From assembly GCF_046773475.1 (NCBI RefSeq), contig NZ_CP177239.1, positions 3,912,275 to 3,976,274 on the forward strand: a stretch of 64,000 nucleotides of DNA, given 5' to 3'. Positions within the stretch are counted from its first letter, which is position 1, and the number at the start of each line of letters is the position of its first letter. Shown here one piece after another: positions 36,853-45,612 of the stretch. Source of the stretch: Nitratireductor aquimarinus. GTDB lineage: Bacteria; Pseudomonadota; Alphaproteobacteria; Rhizobiales; Rhizobiaceae. Under the pieces are notes generated by a model, which was not told where the DNA came from, ran no database searches, and saw only the letters and a list, made by a program, of their open reading frames with translations. The position numbers were made by a program, and so were the translations under genes.

Positions 36853-37823
36853 TAGAGCCAGCCGCGCCCCTTGAAATACCAGAAGGGAAGCACTGCCGAG
36901 AGGACCATCACGACAAGGGCCAGAGGGTAGCCATAGGTCCATTGGAGCTCCGGCATGAACTCGAAGTTCATGCCGTAGATCGATGCGACGAGGGTGGGCG
37001 GCAGGAACACCACCGCCACCACCGAGAAGATCTTGATGATGGCGCTCTGTTCGATGCTGATCATGCCAAGCGTGGCGTCGAGCAGGAAGTTGATCTTGTG
37101 GGAGAGGCTGGAAGCATGAACGGAAAGCGCTTCAACATCGCGCGACAGCGTCTTGATATGGGCGCGCAGCTCCTTGCTGTTCTTTGCCGATACGGCGCTG
37201 AAGAAGGTGGCAAGACGCTGCATCGTGAGCAGGCTTTCCTGCAGGTTGGCGAGCAGGTCTTCCTTGCCGCCGATCCTGCGCAGAATGATCTGAAAGCTGC
37301 GGTCGCGGCTGGACGCTTTCTTTTCCGACGGATGGAAAATGCCCTTGGAGAGTTCCTGAACTTCGCGGCCGGCGCGTTCGAGAATGTCCGCGAGCCGTTC
37401 CACCACGGCGTCGAGCAGGTTGATCAGAACCGCCTCGCCGGTGGCGCAGCCAAGGGCGCTCTTCTCCGCCCGTTGCGGAAATGTCTGGAACGCGCGGGGC
37501 TCGTGAAAGCGTACGGTGACCAGCGGCTTGCCCGGCGACAGGATGAACGTCACCGGCCCCATCTCGGGCTGATCCTTCTCGCTCTGTGCGGGCAGGGTGG
37601 TGGTCATGAAGTGCGCGCCGTCTTCGCTGTAGAGGCGGCTGGAGACCTCGATCTCCTCCATATCCTTGCGGTTTGGCACGTCGATGCCGAGCCAGTCCTC
37701 GACGGTTTTTTCTTCTTCGTCGGTCGGGGCGAGCAGGTCTAACCAGACGATTTTTTCACGCTCGGCGTCTGCAAATTCGACAGGCTTAAGGCGTTGGTTC
37801 TCAAAAATAAAAGTCTTAATCAC
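36852..37823 (-). CDS. corA: CorA-family magnesium/cobalt transporter
   Basis: A 323-residue metal-ion channel. The C-terminal two-helix membrane domain contains the invariant YGMNFEFMPEL selectivity loop, and ends in a basic tail FWYFKGRGWL. The long N-terminal cytoplasmic domain with coiled-coil segments (about 150-240) senses Mg2+. The ATG is followed directly by MIKTFIFENQ, a typical start. It is flanked by the ychF gene and the MaoC pair, all on the same strand. Confidence 0.95.
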   Translation of the reverse strand: MIKTFIFENQRLKPVEFADAEREKIVWLDLLAPTDEEEKTVEDWLGIDVPNRKDMEEIEVSSRLYSEDGAHFMTTTLPAQSEKDQPEMGPVTFILSPGKPLVTVRFHEPRAFQTFPQRAEKSALGCATGEAVLINLLDAVVERLADILERAGREVQELSKGIFHPSEKKASSRDRSFQIILRRIGGKEDLLANLQESLLTMQRLATFFSAVSAKNSKELRAHIKTLSRDVEALSVHASSLSHKINFLLDATLGMISIEQSAIIKIFSVVAVVFLPPTLVASIYGMNFEFMPELQWTYGYPLALVVMVLSAVLPFWYFKGRGWL

Positions 37824-37909
37824 ATCTACTCTCCTGCAAAATCCCGGGGGCGACCATTTCCGGCTATTGTGACGCCGTCAAGACATGATGCCGGGATGTG
37901 CAGAAGACA

Positions 37910-37943
37910 GGGGGTGCAGCCTGTCGGCGACACCCCCGTTTTT
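37910..37943. terminator. Terminator-like hairpin between ychF and corA
   Basis: GGGGGTG (37910-37916) pairs with CACCCCC (37931-37937), followed by GTTTTTC rightwards. Leftward, where ychF needs to end, the tract is CTGTCTTC, so it is a weaker terminator in that direction. Confidence 0.5.
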
Positions 37944-37962
37944 CATTGTGGTCCGTGGTGCC

Positions 37963-39066
37963 TCAGGTGTTGAACTTGAACAGCATCACGTCGCCATCAA
38001 CCACGACATATTCCTTGCCCTCGTCGCGCGCCTTGCCGGCGTCACGGGCGGCGACTTCACCGCCGAGGGTCACGAAATCATCATAGCCGATGGTCTGGGC
38101 GCGGATGAAGCCGCGCTCGAAATCGGTGTGGATCACACCGGCAGCCTGCGGGGCCTTGGCACCCTTGTGCACGGTCCAGGCGCGGGTTTCCTTCGGGCCC
38201 GACGTGAAGAAGGTGATCAGGTCGAGAAGTTCGTAGCCGGCCCGGATGAGGCGGTCGAGGCCCGGCTCTTCCAGTCCCATGGCGTCCAGATACTCGACGG
38301 CTTCTTCATCGGAAAGCTGGGCGACTTCGGCCTCGATGGCGGCGGAGATGACGACGGTGCCGGCACCCTGCGCAGCAGCCATCTCTTCCACGCGCTTTGT
38401 CTGGGCATTGCCCTCGGCTGCGTCGCCTTCCGCCACGTTGCACACATAGAGAACGGGCTTGGAGGTGAGAAGGTTCAGGCTGCGCAGGATCTTCAGATCT
38501 TCGGCTGCAATGCCGTCGAGCAGCACGCGCACCGGCTTGCCGTCCTGCAGCAGTGCAAGCGACTGCTCCATCATCGGCAGAAGCGTCTGGGCTTCCTTGT
38601 CCTTGCCGGTGGCGCGCTTCTGCATCTGCTGCGTGCGGCGCTCAAGGCTCTCCAGGTCGGCAAGCATCAATTCGGTCTCGACCGTCTCCGCATCGGCGAC
38701 CGGGTCGATCCGGCCTTCCACATGGGTGATGTCGTCATCCTCGAAGCAGCGCAGCACATGAACGATGGCGTCCACTTCGCGAATGTTGGCGAGGAACTGG
38801 TTGCCGAGCCCTTCACCCTTGGACGCGCCACGCACCAGGCCGGCGATGTCGACAAAGGAAATGCGGGTCGGGATGACCTCCTTGGAGCCGGTCACGGCGG
38901 AGATCTTCTTCAGGCGCGGGTCGGGCACCGCCACCTCGCCCGTATTGGGCTCGATGGTGCAGAAGGGGTAGTTGGCGGCCTGTGCGGCTGCCGTCTTGGT
39001 GAGCGCGTTGAAGAGCGTCGATTTGCCAACATTGGGCAGACCGACGATGCCGCATTTGAAACCCAT
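37963..39066 (-). CDS. ychF: Redox-regulated ATPase YchF
   Basis: A 367-residue Obg-related P-loop protein that hydrolyses ATP and binds the 70S ribosome. The P-loop is GLPNVGKST; switch region FVDIAGLVRGASKGEGLGNQ; NVAEGD replaces the GTP-specific NKxD motif, as expected for YchF. The C-terminal TGS domain (FFTSGPKETRAWTVHKGAKA) is complete. It lies 3 nt downstream of pth and forms part of the prs, rplY, pth, ychF order common in rhizobia. Confidence 0.97.
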   Translation of the reverse strand: MGFKCGIVGLPNVGKSTLFNALTKTAAAQAANYPFCTIEPNTGEVAVPDPRLKKISAVTGSKEVIPTRISFVDIAGLVRGASKGEGLGNQFLANIREVDAIVHVLRCFEDDDITHVEGRIDPVADAETVETELMLADLESLERRTQQMQKRATGKDKEAQTLLPMMEQSLALLQDGKPVRVLLDGIAAEDLKILRSLNLLTSKPVLYVCNVAEGDAAEGNAQTKRVEEMAAAQGAGTVVISAAIEAEVAQLSDEEAVEYLDAMGLEEPGLDRLIRAGYELLDLITFFTSGPKETRAWTVHKGAKAPQAAGVIHTDFERGFIRAQTIGYDDFVTLGGEVAARDAGKARDEGKEYVVVDGDVMLFKFNT

Positions 39067-39069
39067 TTC

Positions 39070-39789
39070 CTATTCCTTCTGGCCGAGGAGTTTCTTCAGC
39101 ATGGCCGCCATGGGGCCATTTTCCGGTATTGAGGCCGATGGCCCCTGTTGCCGCGCCTGGCGAATGTGGCTCTGCTTCCGGGCGGGCTTCTTTTCCTGTT
39201 TGGCGGCCGGCTCAGCGCCGGACCCTTTCACCGCGAGGCTGACGCGGTTCATGAAACCCGACTCGTCACCCTCGGCCAGCATAGCGATGTTGTCTGCCAC
39301 CGTGTCGAGAAGCGGTTCGAGCCAGGCCTGGTCCGCCTTGGCGAAATCACCCAGAACATGCGCATTCACACGCGCCTTGTCGCCGGGATGGCCAATGCCG
39401 ATGCGCACGCGGCGATAGTCCTTGCCGCAATGGGCGTCGATGGACTTGATGCCGTTGTGTCCGCCCGAGCCGCCGCCGGTCTTCAGGCGCAGCTTGCCGG
39501 GGGCAAGGTCCAGCTCGTCATAAAAGACGATCAGGTCTTCAAGACCGACCTTGTAGAACCGCATGGCTTCGCCGATCGCCTGGCCAGAAAGGTTCATGAA
39601 GGTCTGTGGTTTGATCAGCAGCACCTTCTCGCCGCCGATGCGCCCTTCGGCCACCAGCGCGTTGAATTTCTTTGACCATGACGAAAAATTATGGCGGCGC
39701 GCAATCGCGTCCGCCGCCATAAAACCGACATTGTGCCGGTGCCGTTCGTATTGCTGGCCGGGATTGCCGAGCCCTGCAATAAGCAGCAT
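39070..39789 (-). CDS. pth: Peptidyl-tRNA hydrolase
   Basis: Recycles peptidyl-tRNA. Signatures: AGLGNPGQQYERHRHNVGFM (catalytic His20 region), KPQTFMNLSG and GGGSGGHNGIKSI. At 239 residues it carries a basic, low-complexity tail of about 50 residues (KQEKKPARKQSHIRQARQQG) beyond the core, seen in many rhizobial homologs. It is 25 nt downstream of rplY, likely in one transcript. Confidence 0.97.
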   Translation of the reverse strand: MLLIAGLGNPGQQYERHRHNVGFMAADAIARRHNFSSWSKKFNALVAEGRIGGEKVLLIKPQTFMNLSGQAIGEAMRFYKVGLEDLIVFYDELDLAPGKLRLKTGGGSGGHNGIKSIDAHCGKDYRRVRIGIGHPGDKARVNAHVLGDFAKADQAWLEPLLDTVADNIAMLAEGDESGFMNRVSLAVKGSGAEPAAKQEKKPARKQSHIRQARQQGPSASIPENGPMAAMLKKLLGQKE

Positions 39790-39813
39790 GAGATCTTGCA
39801 GGAAAGGGGAGGA

Positions 39814-40452
39814 TTACTCCTCGCCCTCGCCCTCCTTCTCTTCCGAACCGGCTTCTTCGCCCTCGGCAGCTTCTTCCGACTTGAGGCCGGCCGGTGCTGC
39901 GACGGTTGCGATGGTGAAGTCGCGGTCGGTGATGGTGGGTTCCACGCCTTCCGGCAGCTTGACTGCGGAGATATGTGCGGAATCGCCGATATCCATGCCA
40001 GCCAGATCAACCTCGATGTACTCGGGGATCGCCGTAGCCGGGCAGGTGAACTCGACTTCGTGACGAACGACGTTGAGAACGCCGCCGCGCTTGATGCCGG
40101 GTGCGGTTTCTTCATTGATGAAGTGAACCGGCACGTTGACGGTCACGACGGTGCCCTTGCCGATGCGCAGGAAGTCCACATGCATCAGGAAGTCGCGGAC
40201 GGGATCAAGCTGGTAATCCTTCGGGAGGACCTTGATCTTCTTGCCGTCGACGTCGATCGTCGCGATCGTGGTGAGGAAGCCACCGGCGTGGATCTTCATG
40301 AACACTTCCTTGTAGGGAAGCGTGATGGAGATGGGGGCATCCTTGTCGCCGTAGATCACGGCGGGAATCTTTCCGTTGCGCCGAATAGCCCGGGCGGACC
40401 CCTTACCGACCCGTTCGCGCGCCTCGGCCTTCAGCTCATAGCTCTGGCTCAT
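39814..40452 (-). CDS. rplY: Large ribosomal subunit protein bL25 (Ctc form)
   Basis: 5S-rRNA-binding ribosomal protein, long Ctc type (212 residues). The N-terminal RNA-binding domain opens with LKAEARERVGKGSARAIRRN and IPAVIYG; the C-terminal domain follows from about residue 95 (VHFINEETAPGIKRGG), and an acidic tail rich in Glu ends it. The ATG at 40452 was chosen from MSQSYELK. It starts the rplY, pth, ychF set. Confidence 0.97.
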   Translation of the reverse strand: MSQSYELKAEARERVGKGSARAIRRNGKIPAVIYGDKDAPISITLPYKEVFMKIHAGGFLTTIATIDVDGKKIKVLPKDYQLDPVRDFLMHVDFLRIGKGTVVTVNVPVHFINEETAPGIKRGGVLNVVRHEVEFTCPATAIPEYIEVDLAGMDIGDSAHISAVKLPEGVEPTITDRDFTIATVAAPAGLKSEEAAEGEEAGSEEKEGEGEE

Positions 40453-40657
40453 GGCCTGTCCTTTCATGTTGTGGAGCGCTTTCAGGCGAACCTGAAAACG
40501 TGAAAGCTGTCCGAAACGGCACCTGACGGCGCTACAAGCGCTGCCTGAAGACCGAATTGTATCGGGCGAACTTCCATCCGCGGTGCCTCCAAGGGTGTCT
40601 ACGCGGACGGCGGGTCTATAGCCGATGGAGGGGGCGTGCGCAAGGGCGCAACGCCTT

Positions 40658-41080
40658 TTACGGCACGGCGGCGGGCTGTATCGGCTGTGTTTTCTGCCGG
40701 TCGGGCTTCTCGCCGCCCGTGCGTGCATCATATGCAGCGCGTGCGGCCTCCATCCGGCCCGCATTGTCGAGTGCGAACTGTTGCAGCACGGAAAGCGGTT
40801 CGGCGAGTTCGTGGCCGAACGGGGTGAGTCGGTATTCCACGCTGGGCGGCACCGTCGGATATTCGATGCGCTCCACGAAACCGTCACGCACCAGCGCGCG
40901 CAGCGATGCGGTCAGCACCTTCTGGGAGATGCCGTCCACGCGCCGTTTCAGCTCGTTGAAGCGTAGCGGTTCCCCGCGCAGGCGTCCGATGATGAGCGAT
41001 GTCCACTTGTCGCCGATGAGGGACAGGATTTCGCTGATCGGGCGGCAGCTCTCGGATATGTGCCCATGACGCGGTTTCAT
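40658..41080 (-). CDS. HxlR-family transcriptional regulator
   Basis: A 140-residue HxlR protein: CRPISEILSLIGDKWTSLII, then RFNELKRRVDGISQKVLTAS and the wing RDGFVERIEYPTVPPSVEYR. Cys15-16 region (SESCRP) holds the conserved redox-sensing cysteine of this family. The ATG 41080 is preceded by AGAAGG. It is divergent from an NADPH-dependent FMN reductase, with tandem GGTTACC/GGATACC sites between them, so that gene is the likely target, perhaps in response to quinones. Confidence 0.92.
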   Translation of the reverse strand: MKPRHGHISESCRPISEILSLIGDKWTSLIIGRLRGEPLRFNELKRRVDGISQKVLTASLRALVRDGFVERIEYPTVPPSVEYRLTPFGHELAEPLSVLQQFALDNAGRMEAARAAYDARTGGEKPDRQKTQPIQPAAVP

Positions 41081-41126
41081 AAAGGTGCCTTCTTGCAACG
41101 GGTTTCCTGCTGTCAGATATAGGCCT

Positions 41127-41143
41127 GGTTACCAAAGGATACC
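41127..41143. promoter_or_regulatory. Candidate HxlR operator GGTTACC-AAA-GGATACC
   Basis: Two 7-bp half-sites in direct repeat, spaced 3 nt, in the 94-nt region between the divergent HxlR and reductase genes. The first half-site is itself palindromic. Confidence 0.45.
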
Positions 41144-41174
41144 ACCGGGATTTTGACCCCGGCCGGACAGAGGA

Positions 41175-41741
41175 ATGAAAATGAAGAAAGTTTTGGTTCT
41201 CGTCGGCTCCAATCGCAGGGAGTCGATCAATCTCAAATTCGCGCAGGCGCTTGAGAAGCTTGCGGAGGGTCGGCTCGAATTCGAGTATTTCGACCTGTCC
41301 ACGCTGCCGATGTACAATGATGACGACGCTGCGGATTATCCTGCGGCTGCTCAGCACCTCAAGGATCGAATCGGCGCAAATGACGGTCTTCTGATCGTCA
41401 CGCCGGAGCACAACCGTTCCATTCCCGCCATTCTGAAGAATGCCATCGACTGGGGTTCGCGTCCCTGGGGCATGAACAGCTGGACCGGGCGGCCGACCGC
41501 CGTTGTGGGCGCCAGCCCGGGCGCAATGGGCGCCATCGCCGCGCAGATCCACCTGCGCTCCATTCTGGTAAGCCTTGGCGCAACGCTGATGACCAGCCCC
41601 GAGGTCTATCTGCAGATGAAGCCCGACCTCATCGACGGGAACAACGACATCACCAATGAGGACACCAGGGCCTTCCTGGCCGGGTTCGTCGACAGGTTCT
41701 CTGCGTGGGTCGGCGCTGATGCGGAGCGCGCCGCCGCCTGA
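41175..41741 (+). CDS. NADPH-dependent FMN reductase / quinone reductase
   Basis: A 188-residue flavodoxin-fold reductase. The flavin phosphate loop is VGSNRRESINLKFAQAL, and PEHNRSIPAILKNAIDW is the family signature for the FMN isoalloxazine site, followed by TAVVGASPGAMGA. It resembles ChrR/azoreductase-type enzymes that reduce quinones. It is controlled presumably by the divergent HxlR gene. A bidirectional terminator follows. Confidence 0.93.
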   Translation: MKMKKVLVLVGSNRRESINLKFAQALEKLAEGRLEFEYFDLSTLPMYNDDDAADYPAAAQHLKDRIGANDGLLIVTPEHNRSIPAILKNAIDWGSRPWGMNSWTGRPTAVVGASPGAMGAIAAQIHLRSILVSLGATLMTSPEVYLQMKPDLIDGNNDITNEDTRAFLAGFVDRFSAWVGADAERAAA

Positions 41742-41761
41742 CTTCATCAGGCAAGAGCCAT

Positions 41762-41793
41762 AAAAAAAGCCGGCCACAGGGGCCGGCTTTTTT
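41762..41793. terminator. Bidirectional rho-independent terminator
   Basis: AAAAAAAGCCGGCC with a short loop and GGCCGGCTTTTTT, symmetric A and T runs, between the convergent reductase and prs genes. Confidence 0.92.
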
Positions 41794-41810
41794 GTGTCGA
41801 TAGCATTGGT

Positions 41811-42743
41811 TCAGTCGAACAGGCTCGAAACCGATTCTTCCGATGCCGTGCGCGAGATCGCCTCGCCGATCAGGTCGGCAATGGTGATCGTGCGAATGTT
41901 TGGTGCTGCTTCCACCGCAGAGCTCGGCTGAATGGAGTCGGTGATGACCAGCTCCTTGAGCCGTGAGCCGCTGATGCGCGCTGCTGCGCCGCCCGAAAGC
42001 ACACCATGGGTGATGTAGGCGGTGACGCTGGTTGCGCCATTGTTGAGCAGTGCGTCGGCCGCGTTGCACAGCGTGCCGCCCGAGTCGACGATATCGTCGA
42101 TCAGCAGGCAGTCCTTGCCGCTCACATCGCCGATCACGTTCATGACTTCAGACTCACCCGGCCGGTCGCGGCGCTTGTCCACGATGGCAAGCGGCGCATC
42201 GATGCGCTTTGCCAGCGAGCGCGCCCGCACCACGCCGCCCACGTCCGGCGAAACCACCATGACGTTGGAGAGCGTGTAGTTCGCCTTCACGTCGCGCGCC
42301 ATCACGGGCACGGCGAAAAGGTTGTCGGTGGGGATGTCGAAGAAGCCCTGGATCTGGCCTGCATGCAGGTCCAGCGTCAGAACGCGGTCAGCGCCTGCCT
42401 GGGTGATCAGGTTCGAGACCAGCTTTGCCGAGATCGGCGTACGGCCCGATGTGCGCCGGTCCTGCCTTGCATAGCCGAAATAGGGCAGCACCGCAGTAAT
42501 GCGGCGGGCCGAAGAACGGCGGAAGGCATCGATCATGATGAGAAGTTCCATCAGGTGATCGTTGGCCGGATATGCGGTCGACTGCAGGACGAAGACGTCC
42601 TCGCCGCGCACATTTTCCTGGATTTCGACGAAAATTTCCTGGTCCGCGAAACGTTTGACCGTCGCTTTGCCAAGAGAAATGTTGAGATAGCGGGAGACGG
42701 CCTCTGCCAAAACCCGGTTGGAATTGCCCGCAAAGAGCTTCAT
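41811..42743 (-). CDS. prs: Ribose-phosphate pyrophosphokinase
   Basis: Makes PRPP from ribose-5-phosphate and ATP. At 310 residues it has the normal length. Signatures: FVLQSTAYPANDHLMELLIM, YFGYARQDR, the Mg-binding DLHAGQIQGFFD and the PRPP loop CLLIDDIVDSGGTLCNAADA. It feeds purine, pyrimidine and histidine synthesis and the apt reaction. Monocistronic; the 219 nt upstream hold its promoter. Confidence 0.97.
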   Translation of the reverse strand: MKLFAGNSNRVLAEAVSRYLNISLGKATVKRFADQEIFVEIQENVRGEDVFVLQSTAYPANDHLMELLIMIDAFRRSSARRITAVLPYFGYARQDRRTSGRTPISAKLVSNLITQAGADRVLTLDLHAGQIQGFFDIPTDNLFAVPVMARDVKANYTLSNVMVVSPDVGGVVRARSLAKRIDAPLAIVDKRRDRPGESEVMNVIGDVSGKDCLLIDDIVDSGGTLCNAADALLNNGATSVTAYITHGVLSGGAAARISGSRLKELVITDSIQPSSAVEAAPNIRTITIADLIGEAISRTASEESVSSLFD

Positions 42744-42962
42744 GGAATGTCCTCGGAGAACGCCTTGACGCTTGCCCGCGCTTTTAACGGGGTGAGACTG
42801 TATTGCAAAGGGAATGACGGAAAAAAACGCATTTTAAGGCAGAACTGTGTGGAAATGTCCCACCTGCTGTTCTTCGCGTCTGTTATCCGGTTTTCTTCCC
42901 GAACCAGTTTTTGTCGGCTATCGAGTTGCAAAGGCAGTTTAGGCCCCTCGGAGGGCTTGGGG

Positions 42963-43601
42963 CTAGCCCTGCCGTTGCGCGAGCCAGGCGGTGAGCTGGC
43001 TCATCGTGGAGTCTGCCACAGCTTCCATCGTCGTGCTGGTAACGGAAGACCAGCCATCGCCGCTGCCGCCGGGAGCTGCCTGCTGGCCCTGAATGCGGTG
43101 GAGCCGGTTGCCGGACGGATCGAGCACATCCCAGACATAGATCACCGTGGTCTTGCCGCCATCGGCGATCGCCGAGAAATAGCCTTTCATCACCATCGGT
43201 GCGCTCGTGCCCTGCGGCACGATTGCTATGCCGCTTTGGCGGGCCCGCGCTTCCAGACGGCGTGAGAGCGCCGGTACGGCCTGCGCGGTCGCGCCGACAA
43301 CCGGGGCGAACTGGATCCGCTGGTTGCCCGTGACGGCCTGAATGGGCGCTGCGGCAGCCTGTGTGGCGGGATCGGACGTGGCTGCGAGCGCAGTCGCCAA
43401 TGGTGCTTCCTGTGGTGTCGCCGCCTGCTGCGTAGCCGCGCCGGGAACGGATGCTTCCGGCGTCGGCCCCGAATTCATGTCGAGTACGGAGCCCGTGTTG
43501 CAGCCGGCAAGGCTTGCAGCACCCAAAAGGGCAAGGCCCGTTATGATGCGCTTTGCGTGAATGCGACGGTCCCCCGGATACTCTTGGTTGTACATCGTCA
43601 T
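42963..43601 (-). CDS. Putative lipoprotein, unknown function
   Basis: A 212-residue protein with a long N-region (MTMYNQEYPGDRRIHAKRII), then a hydrophobic segment ending in the lipobox SLAGC (Cys34), so probably an outer- or inner-membrane lipoprotein. A low-complexity Ala/Pro/Thr linker (about 50-95) leads to a C-terminal domain with IQFAPVVGATAQAVPALSRR and VMKGYFSAIADGGKTTVIYV, which may be a periplasmic binding fold. AGAGG precedes the ATG. It lies 7 nt downstream of the M24-like gene, in the same operon as pgeF, midA and lgt; lgt acts on lipoproteins, which is suggestive but not decisive. Confidence 0.82.
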   Translation of the reverse strand: MTMYNQEYPGDRRIHAKRIITGLALLGAASLAGCNTGSVLDMNSGPTPEASVPGAATQQAATPQEAPLATALAATSDPATQAAAAPIQAVTGNQRIQFAPVVGATAQAVPALSRRLEARARQSGIAIVPQGTSAPMVMKGYFSAIADGGKTTVIYVWDVLDPSGNRLHRIQGQQAAPGGSGDGWSSVTSTTMEAVADSTMSQLTAWLAQRQG

Positions 43602-43608
43602 ATTGCCT

Positions 43609-44760
43609 CTACCGGGTGATCAGGTCCAGCCCGTAGCGCGAAAGCGGCTCGGGGGCTTCATCCGTTGTCAGGTAGGTGCGGCCAAGGCACATGGCGTTGC
43701 CGGATTCCGAATCCATGATGATCATGTGCGCGAACAGTGTCATGCCCGGCGCGATGGGTTCGCTGTTGCCGGCATAGAACATCTGCGGGTCCATCCACGA
43801 GGGCGAAAAGCGGGCACCAAGGGAATAGCCGCAGGCATTCAGCCGATGCTTGGTCAGGCCATGGGCCTCCATCACGCGGGCGTGCGCGTCAAACACGTCA
43901 CCGAATGTGTTTCCGGGCATCATCGCCTTCTGCACGGCGGTCAGCGCATCGCGCGCGGCGTCGAACAGTTCCTGATGGCGCTTGGAGACCTTGCCGGTCA
44001 GCACGGTCTGCATCATCGCCGCGTGGTAATGGTGATAGACGCCGGCCCATTCCAGTGTGAGCTGGTCGTTCTTGTTGAGCTTGCGGCGGCCAGCCTTGTA
44101 GCGGCACAGAAGCGCATCTTCGCCCGAACCGATGATGAACTCATTGGCGGGGTAATCGCCGCCACCGGCCAGAACCGCACCCTGCATGGCGGCGAGAATG
44201 GCGGCCTCGTCGCCTCCCTGCTTGATCAGGGGGAGGGCGGCGTCCAGCGCCTCGTCACCGAGTTTGGCGGCCCGCTTCACCTTTTTGATCTCGGCCTCGC
44301 TCTTGAAGAGCCTGAGGCGGCTCACGAGGTCGGAAGCGTCTTCGATCTTGCCGAAGGTCTGGAGTTGTTCGTCCAGCAGGCGCGTGTTGCGACCGGTCAG
44401 GCCATGTGTGTCATATTCCACGCCGATGCGCGCGCCCAGAAGATCGAGATCATTGAGGAGATTGCGCAGGTCGGCGGCCGGGTTGGCGTCGTGCCGGTCG
44501 GTCCACAGAACGATGTTCTCGATGGTGGAGGTGTGCCGCGCCTGCCGCAGATCGGCCGAACGCGTGAGAAGCACCATCGAGCCATCGGCCTTCACCACAA
44601 GGCACTGGAAGAAGCAGAAGCCGAACGTGTCGTATCCGGTCAGCCAATACATGCTCTCCTGAGCGAAAAGCAGCATCGCATCGAGCTTGCGCTCGGCCAT
44701 TTCGATAACGAGGCGATCGCGTCGGGAATCGAATTCTGCCTGTTCAAAATGAAGCGCCAT
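43609..44760 (-). CDS. M24-family (creatinase/prolidase-fold) protein with degenerate metal site
   Basis: A 383-residue pita-bread-fold protein with an N-terminal creatinase-like domain (about 1-140) and a C-terminal M24 domain (about 150-383). The metal ligands expected of active aminopeptidases are altered: the strand that normally carries two Asp reads QLTLEWAGVYHHYHAAMMQT, and the His of the GHGIG motif is Tyr in CGYSLGA. This fits non-metallo creatinase-like or ectoine-hydrolase (DoeA)-like enzymes rather than Xaa-Pro aminopeptidases. The start overlaps the pgeF stop as ATGA. Length and context support a functional gene. Confidence 0.85.
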   Translation of the reverse strand: MALHFEQAEFDSRRDRLVIEMAERKLDAMLLFAQESMYWLTGYDTFGFCFFQCLVVKADGSMVLLTRSADLRQARHTSTIENIVLWTDRHDANPAADLRNLLNDLDLLGARIGVEYDTHGLTGRNTRLLDEQLQTFGKIEDASDLVSRLRLFKSEAEIKKVKRAAKLGDEALDAALPLIKQGGDEAAILAAMQGAVLAGGGDYPANEFIIGSGEDALLCRYKAGRRKLNKNDQLTLEWAGVYHHYHAAMMQTVLTGKVSKRHQELFDAARDALTAVQKAMMPGNTFGDVFDAHARVMEAHGLTKHRLNACGYSLGARFSPSWMDPQMFYAGNSEPIAPGMTLFAHMIIMDSESGNAMCLGRTYLTTDEAPEPLSRYGLDLITR

Positions 44761-45554
44761 CAAATGTCCTCCAAGACGATCGCTGAAATCTGGCGTCCGT
44801 AATCGGCTTCACCGCGATGCGTGGCGCGGCGATAGGAATAGAAATGCTCTTCTTCTTCATAGGTGCAGCGGCCAAGCTGTGCGGCGTTCACGCCCGCCGC
44901 CGTCAGCCGCGCCACCGTGTAGCCGTTGAGGTCGAACAGCGCGTGGCCCGGCTTGTCCGACGCGCGAAACCAGATCTGATTGGCCGGATTGTGGTTCACG
45001 AACCGCTCGACGAACTCCGGCCCCACTTCATAATTTGCCTGACTGATGGAGGGGCCGAGCACGGCGGTGATGTTCTCCCGCTCCGCGCCAAGCAGCTCCA
45101 TCGCCGCAATCGTGTTTTCCAGAATGCCGGTCAGCGCGCCTTTCCAGCCGGCATGGGCGGCGGCGATGACCCGCGCCGTGTCGTCAGCAAACAGGATCGG
45201 CCCACAATCGGCGGCCAGCGCGCCAAGCGCAAGGCCCGGCCGGTTTGTCACCAGCGCATCGGCCTGCGGGCGTTCGGAACCGAATGCACCGTCGACGATG
45301 ATCGCATGCGGCGAGTGAACCTGATGGACTGTCAGGAGATTGTCGGGCGCAACGCCCAGCCATTCGGCCACGCGGCGGCGGTTTTCCGTCACCGTTTCGC
45401 GCTCGTCGCTGGACCCGTAGCCGACATTCAGCCCGTCATAAAGTCCGGTCGAGACGCCGCCTGCACGGGTGAAGAACCCGTGCGCCACGCCATTTTTCCC
45501 GGCGCGGTCCAAAAGCGGCGACCGCAGGGGCTCCGGTCTCGTATTTTCGTGCAT
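44760..45554 (-). CDS. pgeF: Peptidoglycan editing factor / purine nucleoside phosphorylase-like (YfiH)
   Basis: A 264-residue YfiH/LACC1-family protein. The active-site set is present: LTVHQVHS, LAADCGPILF (Cys) and HAGWKGAL, which together bind Zn. Family members act on purine nucleosides and, in E. coli, prevent misincorporation of D-serine-like residues into peptidoglycan. It is in an operon: 58 nt downstream of midA and overlapping the M24 gene. Confidence 0.93.
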   Translation of the reverse strand: MHENTRPEPLRSPLLDRAGKNGVAHGFFTRAGGVSTGLYDGLNVGYGSSDERETVTENRRRVAEWLGVAPDNLLTVHQVHSPHAIIVDGAFGSERPQADALVTNRPGLALGALAADCGPILFADDTARVIAAAHAGWKGALTGILENTIAAMELLGAERENITAVLGPSISQANYEVGPEFVERFVNHNPANQIWFRASDKPGHALFDLNGYTVARLTAAGVNAAQLGRCTYEEEEHFYSYRRATHRGEADYGRQISAIVLEDI

Positions 45555-45612
45555 GCGCCGCCTTCTCAGATAGTCTCAAGCGGGCGGATCGTGAGGCAGG
45601 GGCGAAACCAAG

